Assembly: GCA_026419405.1 (NCBI GenBank)
Contig: JANZZL010000009.1
Location: 1-45,695, forward strand
Length of the DNA: 45,695 nucleotides
Reading direction: 5' to 3'
DNA from: Paracoccaceae bacterium
GTDB taxonomy: Bacteria; Pseudomonadota; Alphaproteobacteria; Rhodobacterales; Rhodobacteraceae
Part shown: piece after piece, positions 16,296-25,446 of the stretch
Numbering within the stretch: the first letter of the stretch is position 1
How the letters are laid out: every line of letters starts with the position of its first letter
Made by a program: the position numbers and the translations under genes
The notes under the pieces: generated by a model
Seen by the model: only the letters and a program-made list of their open reading frames with translations
The model's database searches: none
Told to the model about the DNA's origin: nothing

Positions 16296-16930
16296 GGCAG
16301 GCCCCCCTCGGTCGCGCCCGCCCAGAGTTGCGCGGCCGGGCCGGCGGGGCAAGCCGCAGCGGCGGAGGGAGCGGACCAGGGCACGGGGCGAAGGTCGCGG
16401 CCGAGGTAGAGCGGATGCCGCGGCTCGCCGCCCAGCGTGAGGCCGAGGTGCAGGAGCGGCCGGCCCGAATCGCGCAGCATCCGCGCCACGGCCGCACCGC
16501 GCCCGGCCAGCGCGCCATGGGCGCCCCAGGCGCAGAGCACGGCGTCGGCGCGGGCCGCGGCGCGGCGGATCACCGCGTCGTTCCCGGGGCCGACCGGATC
16601 CTCCGCCGCCCGCAGGGCACGCGGATCGGTGGCCGCGAGCGCGAAGAGGTTCACCACCGTCAGCCGGCCGAAGCCCAGCGACCGTGCCAGGCCGAGGCAC
16701 CGCCGCAGCGTGGGGTCGCTGCGCGACTCGGTCGCGGTCGAGGGATTGAGCATCACGGCAAGCAGATGCAGCCCCGAGGCGTTCCAGACCCGGCTCAGCC
16801 GGTAGCGGTAGCGCCCGCAGCGGGAGAAGAGCGCCTCGCCGCGCATGCCCGCGGCGCTGCCCTGCCGGCGGATCGTCAGCGGCCCGCGCCGTGCGGCGCC
16901 GGCCTCTCCCGCCGGCACGGGATCAGGCAT
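16238..16930 (-). CDS. DUF1643 domain-containing protein
   Basis: 230 residues from the ATG at 16930, which overlaps the truB stop by eight bases; an in-frame ATG at 16846 would give a shorter form without the IRRQ segment that I associate with the family. The DUF1643 core is clear: [12 protein letters not shown], then [35 protein letters not shown] and GEPRHPLYL. The function is unknown; it is small, soluble and cytosolic. The C-terminal 60 residues go beyond the core and are Ala/Gly/Pro-rich. They run 58 bases into the hydrolase gene in another frame, which suggests the stop was acquired late. Coupling to truB suggests only cotranscription. Confidence 0.82.
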   Translation of the reverse strand: MPDPVPAGEAGAARRGPLTIRRQGSAAGMRGEALFSRCGRYRYRLSRVWNASGLHLLAVMLNPSTATESRSDPTLRRCLGLARSLGFGRLTVVNLFALAATDPRALRAAEDPVGPGNDAVIRRAAARADAVLCAWGAHGALAGRGAAVARMLRDSGRPLLHLGLTLGGEPRHPLYLGRDLRPVPWSAPSAAAACPAGPAAQLWAGATEGGLPCPRSRALPNGASTSARSR

Positions 16931-17828
16931 TGAAGACCCGGTCGGGGTGCAGCTCGCCCGCGAGGTAGCGCCCCACGGCGACGGCCCGGCCCTGGAACGA
17001 GGCCCAGGCCGTGTCGCCGTAGCCGGCCGTCGCGGCGGACACGGCGCCGGGGTTGCCGTGGCGCAGCCGTGCGGCGCCCTCGGCCGTGGCGGGCAGCTCC
17101 GGCAGCCCGGCGAGGCCGGCCTCGAGCGGCAGCAGGAAGGCATCGAGCGCAGGCGTGCGCGCATGACGCTCGATCGTGTCGAGCGCAACCGCACGGTCCA
17201 CGTCGAACGGGCCCGCCCGGAGCCGCCGGAGCGTCTCGACATGGCCGAGGCAGCCCAGCGCCCGGCCGAGGTCGCGGGCGATGGCGCGCACGTAGCCGCC
17301 CTTGCCGCAGACCATCTCGAACTCGGCATGGTCGGGGTCGGGCCGCGCGGTCAGCACCAGCCGCTCGACGAAGAGCGCGCGGGGGGCCAGCGCGACCTCC
17401 TCGCCCTCGCGGGCAAGGTCGTAGGCGCGCTCGCCGGCGACCTTCACGGCCGAGTAGCGCGGCGGAACCTGGAGGATCTCGCCGCGGAACCGCGCCAGCG
17501 CTGCCTCGATCGCCGCGCGGTCGGGCCGGGCCGCCGAGGTCTGCGTCACGCGGCCCTCGGCGTCGTCGGTGTCGGTCTCGGCGCCGAAGCGCACGGTGAA
17601 GCGGTAGGCCTTCGTGGCATCCATCACCCAGGGGATTGTCTTGGTCGCCTCGCCGAGCGCGACCGCCAGAAGCCCGGTCGCCGCCGGATCGAGCGTGCCG
17701 GCATGCCCGGCCTTGCGGGCCTCGAAGGCCCAGCGCACCGTGGAGACCACCGCGGTGGAGGTCGGGCCGGCCGGCTTGTCGACCAGCACCCAGCCCGAGA
17801 TGTCGCGCCCCTTGCGCCCGCGCGCCAT
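16923..17828 (-). CDS. truB: tRNA pseudouridine(55) synthase
   Basis: 301 residues. The catalytic motif [12 protein letters not shown] is at 41-52, with Asp47 as the nucleophile. The substrate-binding segments [19 protein letters not shown] and [14 protein letters not shown] follow. A short C-terminal region with GNPGAVS resembles the small TruB C-terminal domain. It converts U55 to pseudouridine in the T-loop of tRNAs in the cytosol. It follows rbfA and the glycosidase gene on the same strand (gap of about 50 bases), consistent with the ribosome-assembly operon found widely in bacteria. Identification is secure. Confidence 0.97.
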   Translation of the reverse strand: MARGRKGRDISGWVLVDKPAGPTSTAVVSTVRWAFEARKAGHAGTLDPAATGLLAVALGEATKTIPWVMDATKAYRFTVRFGAETDTDDAEGRVTQTSAARPDRAAIEAALARFRGEILQVPPRYSAVKVAGERAYDLAREGEEVALAPRALFVERLVLTARPDPDHAEFEMVCGKGGYVRAIARDLGRALGCLGHVETLRRLRAGPFDVDRAVALDTIERHARTPALDAFLLPLEAGLAGLPELPATAEGAARLRHGNPGAVSAATAGYGDTAWASFQGRAVAVGRYLAGELHPDRVFNA

Positions 17829-17879
17829 GCCGCCCCTCCGAAGGAAAGACCCGCCTGCTAGCGCGCCGCTGGCGGCCGG

Positions 17880-18635
17880 TCAACCGGGCGGCGCGTCGGC
17901 CGCCGCAACGACGCGCCCGACGACCGGGCCCATCGGCAGGCCCGGATCCGACCGGCCGAGTGCTGGGGCATGCAGGCGCGAGATCCGGCCGTCGAGATAG
18001 AGCGCGTCGGGGGTGCCGAGGACGTCGCGGAAGAAGCGCGCGAACTGGTGGAAGGTGACCGGGCGGTCCGAGATCGCGAAGAACGCCGTCTGGCCGCCCG
18101 CGGCGACGCCCACGCCGTTGCGCACGTGGCGGGACGTGCTGTCGGGCAGGAACCGGGGATGGAGCGCGCCGTCGATCACCAGCATCGGCCCGGACTGGGT
18201 GGCATAGCGGCACTCCGGGGCGGCCGCGGCGAATCGGCGCGACTCGATCACCGCGAAGCGGCCCGCACTGATGCAGAAGACGCCGTTCGGCAGCATCCCG
18301 AAGTTGCCCGGCCCGGCCGAGGTCACCAGCGCGCCGGAATCGCCCGCGGGTTCGCGGTAGAGCCCGACCGGACGGCGGTCGGGGTGATACATGCCCGCGT
18401 TCATGGCGAAGTCGAGCCGCAGCCCCTCGGCGGCGAGCGCCGCATCGATCCGCTCGAAACTGCCGAAGGGCCGGCCGTCGGGGGCCGTCAGGAACAGCCG
18501 CAGGTCGTCGCCGGCCCTCGCCTCGCAGACCACGTAGCCGCGCCCCTCGTGGACCCGGTGGGTGCAGTCCGCCGCGGCCTGGGCCGGCAGCAGCGCGGCA
18601 AGTGCCGCGGCCAGGTGCCTAGCCGCCGGCGTCAT
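17880..18635 (-). CDS. phosphodiester glycosidase-family (DUF2233) exported protein
   Basis: 251 residues from the ATG at 18635. A signal peptide of about 22 residues ends QAAA-DCTH. The NAGPA/DUF2233 core is present: [18 protein letters not shown] near residue 77, [16 protein letters not shown] near 145, RNGVGV, and [11 protein letters not shown] near 218. Family members cleave or bind sugar phosphodiesters; in bacteria the substrate is mostly unknown, and envelope or exopolysaccharide glycans are likely. It should be periplasmic. It overlaps the end of rbfA by 17 bases, so its synthesis is tied to a ribosome-maturation gene, an arrangement with no evident biochemical logic. Confidence 0.88.
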   Translation of the reverse strand: MTPAARHLAAALAALLPAQAAADCTHRVHEGRGYVVCEARAGDDLRLFLTAPDGRPFGSFERIDAALAAEGLRLDFAMNAGMYHPDRRPVGLYREPAGDSGALVTSAGPGNFGMLPNGVFCISAGRFAVIESRRFAAAAPECRYATQSGPMLVIDGALHPRFLPDSTSRHVRNGVGVAAGGQTAFFAISDRPVTFHQFARFFRDVLGTPDALYLDGRISRLHAPALGRSDPGLPMGPVVGRVVAAADAPPG

Positions 18636-19032
18636 CTGGCGCCCCGAGGTCGCGCCGGACCCGTTCGTCGGCGAACATCCGGCGGCTCTCGTCCATCCGG
18701 TCGAATGTCTCGTCGAGCGCGAAGCGCAGGTCGGGCATGAACTTCAGCGCCAGCGTGCGGCCGATCAGCCGCTTGATCTCGCCCTTGTTGCGCCGCAGCG
18801 CGGCCAGCGCCTCGACCTTGCCCCGACCGCCGAGCGGCAGGATGTAGACCGTGGCGAGCTTCAGGTCGGGCGAGACGGTGACCTCGCCCACGGTGATCGA
18901 CAGCCGGCCGAGGTCGGGGTCGTGGACATGGCCGCGCGCCAGAACCTCGGCCAGGGTCCGGCGGATCAGTTCGCCGACCCGGAGCTGGCGTTGCGACGGG
19001 CCGGGGCCGGCGGGATGGGTGGATGACGACAT
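18619..19032 (-). CDS. rbfA: 30S ribosome-binding factor
   Basis: 137 residues. The KH-like RbfA fold shows in the N-terminal helix ([21 protein letters not shown]), then [22 protein letters not shown] and the [18 protein letters not shown] strand-helix. It binds the immature 30S subunit and helps process the 5' end of 16S rRNA. It is the first gene of a minus-strand run leading through truB, and is divergent from dapB with a gap of about 105 bases. The last 16 residues ([15 protein letters not shown]) are a flexible tail. Identification is safe. Confidence 0.95.
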   Translation of the reverse strand: MSSSTHPAGPGPSQRQLRVGELIRRTLAEVLARGHVHDPDLGRLSITVGEVTVSPDLKLATVYILPLGGRGKVEALAALRRNKGEIKRLIGRTLALKFMPDLRFALDETFDRMDESRRMFADERVRRDLGAPDDAGG

Positions 19033-19074
19033 GGCACCAATCTAGGCAGCCGGTCGGCGGCTGCAAGCCGCCCT

Positions 19075-19103
19075 TTGCCTGCGCCGGCCGGTTCGGCTAA
19101 AGC
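19075..19103 (+). promoter_or_regulatory. dapB: possible dapB promoter
   Basis: TTGCCT at 19075-19080 and TAAAGC at 19098-19103 (within GGCTAAAG) have a 17-base spacer. The match is moderate (4/6 and 3/6), but a GGCTAAA-type block also occurs before the DUF3035 lipoprotein gene at 25939, so it may reflect the local sigma-70 preference. Confidence 0.3.
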
Positions 19104-19137
19104 GGGCGGGGGTGCGCGGTCGGGACCGGGGGCGGAC

Positions 19138-19947
19138 ATGGGTGAATTGCCGGGGATCGTGGTCACGGGCGCGTCGGGCCGGATGGGCCGGATGCTCGTG
19201 CGCACCGTCGCCGAGAGCGGCCGGGCGCGGCTGGTCGGCTGCGTCGAGCGGCCCGGTCACCCCTGGGTCGGCCAGGACGTGGGCAGGGCGATGGGTGCGG
19301 CCGAGCTCGGGGTGCGCGTCACCGACGATGCGGTCGCGGCGATCGCCGATGCGCAGGCCGTGCTGGACTTCACGGCTCCGGCGGCCACGGTGGAATTCGC
19401 CGCCCTCGCCGCCCAGGCCCGCGCGGTGCACGTGATCGGCACCACCGGCCTGTCGCAGGCCGACCTTGCCCGGATCTCGGCCGCGGCGCGCCATGCGGTG
19501 ATCGTGCGGGCCGGCAACATGAGCCTCGGGGTGAACCTGCTCGTGCAGCTCACCCGGAAGGTGGCGGCCGCGCTCGATGCCGAGTTCGACATCGAGATCG
19601 TCGAGGCGCATCACCGCATGAAGGTCGATGCGCCCTCGGGCACTGCGCTGATGCTGGGCGAGGCGGCGGCCGAGGGGCGGGGCCAGAGGCTTGCCGAGGT
19701 CGCCGACCGCGGCCGCGACGGCATGACCGGCCCCCGCGGGCCCGGCAGGATCGGCTTCTGCGCGATCCGGGGCGGCGACATCGTGGGCGAGCACGACGTG
19801 ATCTTCGCCGGTCCGGGCGAACGGATCATCCTGCGCCACGTGGCGACCGACCGCGCGATCTTCGCCCGCGGCGCCCTGCGCGCAGCGCTCTGGGGGCTGG
19901 ACCGCAAGCCCGGCGAATACGACATGACGGACGTTCTCGGGCTCTGA
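19138..19947 (+). CDS. dapB: 4-hydroxy-tetrahydrodipicolinate reductase
   Basis: 269 residues from the ATG at 19138. The NAD(P)H loop [10 protein letters not shown] is at 10-19, and the substrate motif [16 protein letters not shown] is near residue 157, with the catalytic His pair and the Lys. NMSLGVNLL lies just before it, as usual. The enzyme makes tetrahydrodipicolinate in the diaminopimelate/lysine pathway and so feeds peptidoglycan synthesis in the cytosol. Divergent from rbfA. A weak hairpin (19952-19974) lies just after the stop, followed by the gene for a small exported protein. Identification is secure. Confidence 0.97.
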   Translation: MGELPGIVVTGASGRMGRMLVRTVAESGRARLVGCVERPGHPWVGQDVGRAMGAAELGVRVTDDAVAAIADAQAVLDFTAPAATVEFAALAAQARAVHVIGTTGLSQADLARISAAARHAVIVRAGNMSLGVNLLVQLTRKVAAALDAEFDIEIVEAHHRMKVDAPSGTALMLGEAAAEGRGQRLAEVADRGRDGMTGPRGPGRIGFCAIRGGDIVGEHDVIFAGPGERIILRHVATDRAIFARGALRAALWGLDRKPGEYDMTDVLGL

Positions 19948-19958
19948 CCCCGGCGCGG

Positions 19959-19988
19959 TGATCCGCCCCGCGCCCCCGCGCGTAGGTA
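19959..19988 (+). promoter_or_regulatory. candidate RpoE (sigma-E, group IV) promoter
   Basis: TGATCC (19959-19964), an 18-base spacer and TAGGTA (19983-19988) repeat the geometry seen upstream of rpoE (TGATCC-N18-TAGAAG) in this same window. The next start codon is at 20033, giving a leader of about 40 bases. One such match in this much sequence could occur by chance (I estimate about 0.3 expected), so placement is the main support. Confidence 0.4.
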
Positions 19989-20032
19989 TCGCCGACTGCC
20001 GCAGGGGATCTCAGCCGGGGGATGTCACGGCC

Positions 20033-20401
20033 ATGCTGCTCAACCGCGTCCTGCCCGCCCTCGTCTCGACGGTCGTCCTGGCCGGGGCCGCCGATGCCGA
20101 GGGCTACGTCAGGATCGCCGATCGCGAGACCTTCCTCGACACCGTGGCCAACCGCGAGCTGCGCTACGGCATGTTCGGGATCGCGCTGCGCGTCCTGCCC
20201 GACGGCCGCATCGCCGGCGAGGCGATGGGCTGGGGCGTGACCGGAACCTGGGAATGGCGCGACGGCTACTTCTGCCGCGAGATGGACTGGAGCGGCACGC
20301 CGATCCCCCCGAACTGCCAGCTCGTCGAGACCAGCGGCGAGCGGGTGCGCTTCACGGTGGACCGTGGCGCCGGCCGCTCGGCCGCCTTCGCCCTGCGCTA
20401 G
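20033..20401 (+). CDS. small exported protein of unknown function
   Basis: 122 residues from the ATG at 20033. The first 20 residues are a signal peptide ending GAADA-EGYV. The mature part (about 100 residues) is globular, with YVRIADRETFLDTV, LRVLPDGRIAGEAMGWGVTG, a WEWRDGYFCREMDW block near residue 80 and a second cysteine shortly after (PPNCQL), so a periplasmic disulfide is likely. I do not recognise a characterised domain. Such proteins seem common in this family next to dapB and have sometimes carried the dapB name by neighbourhood, but nothing here is reductase-like. A sequence of RpoE-promoter form lies about 45 bases upstream, which may tie it to singlet-oxygen stress. Confidence 0.8.
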   Translation: MLLNRVLPALVSTVVLAGAADAEGYVRIADRETFLDTVANRELRYGMFGIALRVLPDGRIAGEAMGWGVTGTWEWRDGYFCREMDWSGTPIPPNCQLVETSGERVRFTVDRGAGRSAAFALR

Positions 20402-20409
20402 CCGGCCGG

Positions 20410-20604
20410 TCAGAAGTCGATCGCGAGGCCCTTGAGCTCCCAGTCGCCGTAGCGGACGGGTTCGGGGCCGTCGCGCCCGCCGAGCTCGACCGGCAGCACC
20501 GGGGCAACCGCCCGGCGGCGGCGTTCCTCGGCCTCGGCCAGCGCGCGCCGGGCGGCGGGCGGAAGGTCGGGGCGGTCCTGCGGCGCCGGGCCGTCGTCTG
20601 GCAT
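20410..20604 (-). CDS. DUF1674 protein (succinate dehydrogenase assembly factor 4-like)
   Basis: 64 residues from the ATG at 20604. The C-terminal half matches the DUF1674/SDHAF4 signature: ELGGRDGPEPVRYGDWELKG and then a final DF. The N-terminal half is a Pro/Ala/Arg-rich disordered stretch, as usual. In mitochondria SDHAF4 binds flavinylated SdhA and protects it before assembly; bacterial relatives are presumed to do the same. No sdh gene is in the window. It converges on the small exported-protein gene with an 8-base gap and is divergent from rsmB. Confidence 0.9.
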   Translation of the reverse strand: MPDDGPAPQDRPDLPPAARRALAEAEERRRRAVAPVLPVELGGRDGPEPVRYGDWELKGLAIDF

Positions 20605-20617
20605 GGGGCCTCTCCTC

Positions 20618-20641
20618 GTGGCGGCAACTTGTGGCGGCAAC
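20618..20641. repeat. 11-bp direct repeat in the DUF1674/rsmB divergent region
   Basis: GTGGCGGCAAC occurs at 20618-20628 and again at 20631-20641, a 13-base period. A TATACG at 20650-20655 could be the rsmB -10 just downstream. The repeat could be a tandem activator site or a simple duplication. Confidence 0.4.
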
Positions 20642-20685
20642 GGCCCTGATATACGCCCCGGCAACCGGGCGGCAAGGAGCGGGGC

Positions 20686-21966
20686 ATGGCAGAGGGCGGC
20701 ATCGCGGCACGGCGGGCGGCGCTGGCGCTTCTCGACCGGGTTCTGGGCGAACGCAGGGCGCTGTCCGAGCTTGCCGGTGAGCGCGGGCCGCTTGCCCGGC
20801 TGACCGATCCTGCCGACCGCGCCCGCGCCCAGGGGCTCGCCGCCGACACGCTGCGCCACCTCGGCCGCGCCGACCGCCTTCTCGCCGCCTTCCTGCGGCG
20901 GCCGCCGGCCCTGCCGGTGCGCAACATCCTGCGGCTGGCGGCCGTGGAGATGCTGGAGCGCGGCGCGCCGGCACATGCGGTCGTCGATGCGGCGGTGGCG
21001 CTCGCCCGGTCGGATCGGCGCACCGCCCATGCGGCCGGGCTGGTCAACGCCGTCCTGCGCCGCGCGGCAGAGGAAGCTGCGTCGTGGGCGGCCCTGCCGC
21101 CGCAGCAGCTTCCGGGCTGGCTGCGGGGGCGGCTCCTCTCGGCCTGGGGGGCGAAGGCGGTGGCCGCGATCGAGCGCGCGCATGCCGCGCCCGCCCCGCT
21201 CGACCTGACGCCTAAGGATGGCGATGCCGCGGCCCTCGCGGCGCGGGTCGGCGGCACCGTCCTGCCGACCGGCAGCGTGCGCCTGCCGCCGGGGGCCCAG
21301 GTGACGGCACTTCCGGGCTATGCCGAGGGCGACTGGTGGGTGCAGGATGCCGCGGCGGCCCTGCCGGTCCGGCTGCTCGGCCCCCGCCCCGGCGAGCGCA
21401 TCGCCGATCTCTGCGCCGCGCCGGGCGGCAAGACGCTCCAGCTCGCCGCCGCGGGTGCCCGCGTCATCGCCCTCGATGCCTCGGCCGAGCGCATGGAGCG
21501 CCTGCGTGCGAACCTCGCGCGCTGCCGTCTGGCCGCCGAGACGGCGGTGGCCGACGCGCTGCACTGGGCGCCGGGGGAACTCTTCGAGGCGATCCTGCTC
21601 GATGCGCCCTGCACGGCCACGGGCACCATCCGCCGCCACCCCGACCTGCCCTTCATCCGGTCGGGCACGGAGGTCAAGCCGCTCGCCGAACTCCAGGCCG
21701 CGCTGATCGACCGGGCGCTCGCGCTTCTGCGGCCCGGCGGGCGGCTGGTCTTCTGCACCTGCTCGCTGCTGCCCGAGGAGGGCGAACGCCAGGTTGCGGC
21801 GGCGCTCGCGCGCCACCCCGGCCTCGCCTGCGTGCCGCGGCTGCCGCCGGGGGCCGATCCCGCCTGGCGCTCGGCCGAGGGCGGGCTGCGGCTGCGGCCC
21901 GATGTCTGGCCGGAGGCGGGCGGGCTCGACGGCTTCTACATGGCGCGTCTGGAGCGATCGGGATGA
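20686..21966 (+). CDS. rsmB: 16S rRNA (cytosine-967-C5) methyltransferase, RsmB/NOL1 family
   Basis: 426 residues. An N-terminal NusB-like helical domain (about 1-140) precedes the SAM-dependent methyltransferase domain. The SAM motif is DLCAAPGGKT at 241-250. The two cysteines of m5C RNA methyltransferases are Cys309 (DAPCTATGT) and Cys359 (FCTCS, catalytic), followed by LLPEEGE. It methylates 16S rRNA in the cytosol. The gene is divergent from the DUF1674 gene, and is followed after 114 bases by a heparinase-like gene. The exact target base is inferred from the fused NusB domain. Confidence 0.93.
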   Translation: MAEGGIAARRAALALLDRVLGERRALSELAGERGPLARLTDPADRARAQGLAADTLRHLGRADRLLAAFLRRPPALPVRNILRLAAVEMLERGAPAHAVVDAAVALARSDRRTAHAAGLVNAVLRRAAEEAASWAALPPQQLPGWLRGRLLSAWGAKAVAAIERAHAAPAPLDLTPKDGDAAALAARVGGTVLPTGSVRLPPGAQVTALPGYAEGDWWVQDAAAALPVRLLGPRPGERIADLCAAPGGKTLQLAAAGARVIALDASAERMERLRANLARCRLAAETAVADALHWAPGELFEAILLDAPCTATGTIRRHPDLPFIRSGTEVKPLAELQAALIDRALALLRPGGRLVFCTCSLLPEEGERQVAAALARHPGLACVPRLPPGADPAWRSAEGGLRLRPDVWPEAGGLDGFYMARLERSG

Positions 21967-22080
21967 GCCGCCCCGCCGGGGCGGCAACTTCCGGTGGCAC
22001 CGGCGCCGGGGCTTGGCTAGGATGCCGCCGGGGGCTTACTGGTTGGCAAGAGAACGGACGTCCGAGCGGCACCCGGCGAC

Positions 22081-23826
22081 ATGACTGAGGCGATCTCCCC
22101 CGACCGCTGGCCCTCGCGCCGCGCGCGCTGGCGCAACGCGTTCCACGCCCGGACCTCGGCCTGGGCGCGGCCGGCCACGGGCTTCGTCGCACAGCCCGAA
22201 CCCAAGAGCATCGGCAGCCACGCCCGCGGCCGCCAGCTTCTGGCAGGCAACCTGCTCTTCGCCGGCCATCTGGTCGAGGCGCCGGGCGCGCTGCTGTGGG
22301 ACGTGCCTGCGCCCTCCGCGGCCTTCGAGGCCGAGCGTCAGGGCGGGGCCTGGCTCGACGACCTCGCCGCCGCCGCGCACCCGGCCGCGCGCAGGCTCGC
22401 GCAGGCCTGGGTCTTCGGCTGGATCGACCGCTTCGGCCGCGGCGTCGGGCCCGGCTGGACACCCGAGCTGGCCGCAAGGCGCCTGATCCGCTGGATCAAC
22501 CACGCGCCCTTCCTGCTTGCCGGCCGCGACGCGGCAGGACGGCAGGCGCTGTTCCGCACCCTGACCCACCAGACCGTCTACCTCTCGCGGACCTGGGCCG
22601 AGGCGCGGCACGGACTGCCCCGGTTCGAGGCGCTGGCCGGACTGATCTGCGCCGGCCTGGCGCTGGAGGGGCTCGAGGCGCGGGCCGCCCCGGCGATCGA
22701 CGCGCTGGCGCAGGAATGCGACCGCTCGATCGACCACGACGGCGGCATTCCCACGCGCAACCCCGAGGAACTGCTCGAGGTCCTGACGCTGCTGACCTGG
22801 GCCAATGCGGCGATCACCGGATCGGGCCGGCCCACCCCCCGGGCGTTGACCGAGGCGCTCGAGCGCGTCGTGCCCACCCTGCGGGCGCTGCGCCACGCCG
22901 ACGGCGGGCTCGCCCGGTTCCACGGCGGCGGCCGCGGCGCGGACGGCCGGCTCGAGGCCGCGCTCGCCGCCTCGGGGGTGCGCACGCCGCCGCGCCACGG
23001 GCTGGCGATGGGCTACGCCCGGCTTGCCGCGGCGCGCACCACGGTGATCGTCGATGCCGCCCCGCCGCCGATCCGCGCCGCCTCGATGAACGCCCATGCC
23101 TCGGCGCTGGCCTTCGAACTCACCTCCGGCCGCCGGCCGCTGATCGTGAACTGCGGCTCGGGCGTGACCTTCGGCGAGGAATGGCGCCGCGCCGGGCGCG
23201 CCACGCCGTCGCACTCCGCGCTCTGCATCGAGGGCTATTCCTCGGGCCGGCTCGGCCCGCGCGGCCCCGAGGGCGAGCCGCTGGTCGAGGGGCCGGGCGA
23301 TGTCTGGGTGGACCGTTCCGAGGGCGGCGGCGAGATCCGCCTGTCGCTGAGCCACGATGCCTGGGTCGCCACCCACGGCCTGACCTGCTTCCGCGAACTC
23401 GCGCTGACCGAGGACGGCCGCGCGCTCAACGGCGAGGATTCGCTCACCGCGGTCTCGCCCGAGGAGCGGCGGATGTTCGACTACGCGATGGACGAGGTGA
23501 AGCTGGGCGGCATCCCCTACCAGGTGCGCTTCCATCTGCACCCCGATGCGGACCCCGAGCTGGACCTGGGCGGGACCGCCGTCTCGATCGCGCTGCGCTC
23601 GGGCGAGATGTGGATCTTCCGGCACGACGGAACGGGCGACCTCTCGCTCGAGCCCTCCGTCTATCTCGAGCGGGGGCGGCTCAAGCCGCGGCCGACCCAG
23701 GCGATCGTGCTTTCGGCGCGGGTGATCGACTACACCGGCAGCGTGAGCTGGACGCTGGCGAAGGCGCTCGATACACCCTCGAACCTGCGCGACCTCGAGA
23801 TGGCCGAACCCGAAGTCGAGGCCTGA
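22081..23826 (+). CDS. heparinase II/III family protein
   Basis: 581 residues, without a clear signal peptide. The N-terminal 300 residues are helix-rich with many Trp/Arg (AWVFGWIDRFGRG, RLIRWINHAPFLL, LTHQTVYLSRTW), as in the alpha/alpha-toroid of heparinase II/III enzymes. The C-terminal half is beta-rich and carries NAHASALAFELTSGRRPLIVNCG near residue 337, the family hallmark. Known relatives are polysaccharide lyases. The missing export signal makes a direct role on extracellular glycans doubtful, so activity is uncertain. The gene lies between rsmB and purH and is only 18 bases from purH, so both are likely cotranscribed. Confidence 0.87.
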   Translation: MTEAISPDRWPSRRARWRNAFHARTSAWARPATGFVAQPEPKSIGSHARGRQLLAGNLLFAGHLVEAPGALLWDVPAPSAAFEAERQGGAWLDDLAAAAHPAARRLAQAWVFGWIDRFGRGVGPGWTPELAARRLIRWINHAPFLLAGRDAAGRQALFRTLTHQTVYLSRTWAEARHGLPRFEALAGLICAGLALEGLEARAAPAIDALAQECDRSIDHDGGIPTRNPEELLEVLTLLTWANAAITGSGRPTPRALTEALERVVPTLRALRHADGGLARFHGGGRGADGRLEAALAASGVRTPPRHGLAMGYARLAAARTTVIVDAAPPPIRAASMNAHASALAFELTSGRRPLIVNCGSGVTFGEEWRRAGRATPSHSALCIEGYSSGRLGPRGPEGEPLVEGPGDVWVDRSEGGGEIRLSLSHDAWVATHGLTCFRELALTEDGRALNGEDSLTAVSPEERRMFDYAMDEVKLGGIPYQVRFHLHPDADPELDLGGTAVSIALRSGEMWIFRHDGTGDLSLEPSVYLERGRLKPRPTQAIVLSARVIDYTGSVSWTLAKALDTPSNLRDLEMAEPEVEA

Positions 23827-23844
23827 CGCCGAAAGGATTGCCGA

Positions 23845-25434
23845 ATGACCGACGCCGTCGCCCTGCGCCGGGCGCTGATCTCCGTTTCCGACAAGACCGG
23901 GCTTGCCGACCTGGCCCGATCTCTCGCCGCGCGCGGGGTCGAACTCGTCTCCACCGGCGGAACGGCGCAGGCCCTGCGCGCCGCCGGGCTCGCCGTGCGC
24001 GACGTGGCCGAGGTGACGGGTTTCCCCGAGATGATGGACGGCCGGGTCAAGACGCTGCACCCGATGATCCACGGCGGCCTGCTGGCGCTGCGCGACGATC
24101 CGGGGCACGTGGCGGCGATGGCGGCGCACGGGATCGGCGCGATCGACCTGCTCGTGGTCAACCTCTACCCGTTCGAGGCGACCGTGGCGCGCGGCGCGCC
24201 CTTCGCCGAGGCGGTCGAGAACATCGACATCGGGGGGCCCGCGATGATCCGCGCCGCGGCAAAGAACCACGCCTTCGTGGCCGTCGTGGTGGACCCCGAG
24301 GATTACCCCGCGCTGCTCGCCGAGCTGGAGGCCAACGCCGGGGCGACGACCCTTGCCTTCCGCCGCCGGCTGGCGCTGACTGCCTTCGCGCGCACCGCGG
24401 CCTACGACGCCGCGGTGTCGGGCTGGCTGGCCGCGGAACTGGGCGAGACCGCGCCGCGGCGGCGCGCCTTCGCCGGAACGCTCGCCCAGAGGCTCCGCTA
24501 CGGCGAGAACCCGCACCAGTCCGCCGCCTTCTACCGCGACGGCAGCGCCCGGCCCGGCGTCGCCACCGCAAGGCAGTGGCAGGGCAAGGAACTCTCCTAC
24601 AACAACATCAACGATACCGACGCCGCCTTCGAGCTGGTTGCCGAATTCGCGCCCGAGGAGGGGCCGGCCTGCGCCATCATCAAGCACGCCAACCCCTGCG
24701 GCGTGGCCACCGGCGCGACGCTGGCCGAGGCCTACCGCCGCGCCTACGACTGCGACCGCACCTCGGCCTTCGGCGGGATCGTGGCGCTGAACCGGCGGCT
24801 CGATGCCGAGACGGCGCGGGCGATCTGCGAGATCTTCACCGAGGTCGTGATCGCGCCCGATGCCGATGACGAGGCGAAGGCCGTGTTCGCCGAGCGGCGC
24901 AACCTGAGGCTGCTGACCACGGGCGGCCTGCCCGACCCGGCGGCGCCGGGGCTCGCCTTCCGGCAGGTCGCCGGCGGCTTCCTCGTGCAGGACCGCGACA
25001 GCGGCCGGCTCGGCCCGGGCGAGCTGAAGGTGGTCACGCGGCGCGCACCCACGGCGGCCGAACTCGCCGACATGCGCTTCGCCTGGCGCGTGGCCAAGCA
25101 CGTCAAGTCGAACGCCATCGTCTACGCCAGGGGCGGCGCCACCGTGGGCATCGGCGCAGGGCAGATGAGCCGGGTCGACTCGACCCGCATCGCCGCGCGC
25201 AAGGCGCTCGACATGGCCGAGGCGCTGGGCCTGACCGAGCCGCCGACGCGGGGCGCGGCGGTGGCCTCGGACGCCTTCTTCCCCTTCCCCGACGGCCTGC
25301 TGGCCGCGGCCGAGGCGGGGGCGACGGCGGTGATCCAGCCCGGCGGATCGGTGCGCGATGCGGAGGTGATCGCGGCGGCGGATGCCGCCGGGATCGCCAT
25401 GGTGTTCACCGGCATGCGCCATTTCCGGCACTAG
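23845..25434 (+). CDS. purH: bifunctional AICAR formyltransferase/IMP cyclohydrolase
   Basis: 529 residues, standard length. The N-terminal MGS-like cyclohydrolase domain (about 1-200) has [17 protein letters not shown] and [10 protein letters not shown], followed by [17 protein letters not shown]. The C-terminal transformylase domain has [24 protein letters not shown] (catalytic Lys-His), [11 protein letters not shown] and DAFFPFPDG. It performs the last two steps of IMP synthesis in the cytosol. GAAAGGATT precedes the ATG. It is likely an operon with the heparinase gene and lspA (gap of 12 bases). Identification is certain. Confidence 0.99.
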   Translation: MTDAVALRRALISVSDKTGLADLARSLAARGVELVSTGGTAQALRAAGLAVRDVAEVTGFPEMMDGRVKTLHPMIHGGLLALRDDPGHVAAMAAHGIGAIDLLVVNLYPFEATVARGAPFAEAVENIDIGGPAMIRAAAKNHAFVAVVVDPEDYPALLAELEANAGATTLAFRRRLALTAFARTAAYDAAVSGWLAAELGETAPRRRAFAGTLAQRLRYGENPHQSAAFYRDGSARPGVATARQWQGKELSYNNINDTDAAFELVAEFAPEEGPACAIIKHANPCGVATGATLAEAYRRAYDCDRTSAFGGIVALNRRLDAETARAICEIFTEVVIAPDADDEAKAVFAERRNLRLLTTGGLPDPAAPGLAFRQVAGGFLVQDRDSGRLGPGELKVVTRRAPTAAELADMRFAWRVAKHVKSNAIVYARGGATVGIGAGQMSRVDSTRIAARKALDMAEALGLTEPPTRGAAVASDAFFPFPDGLLAAAEAGATAVIQPGGSVRDAEVIAAADAAGIAMVFTGMRHFRH

Positions 25435-25446
25435 GGGCGCGGGCGG

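Noticed and set aside
19952-19974. Hairpin after dapB as a terminator
   Set aside because: Only a 7-bp stem with a 9-base loop, no T run, and it overlaps the possible RpoE promoter; too weak to call as a feature.
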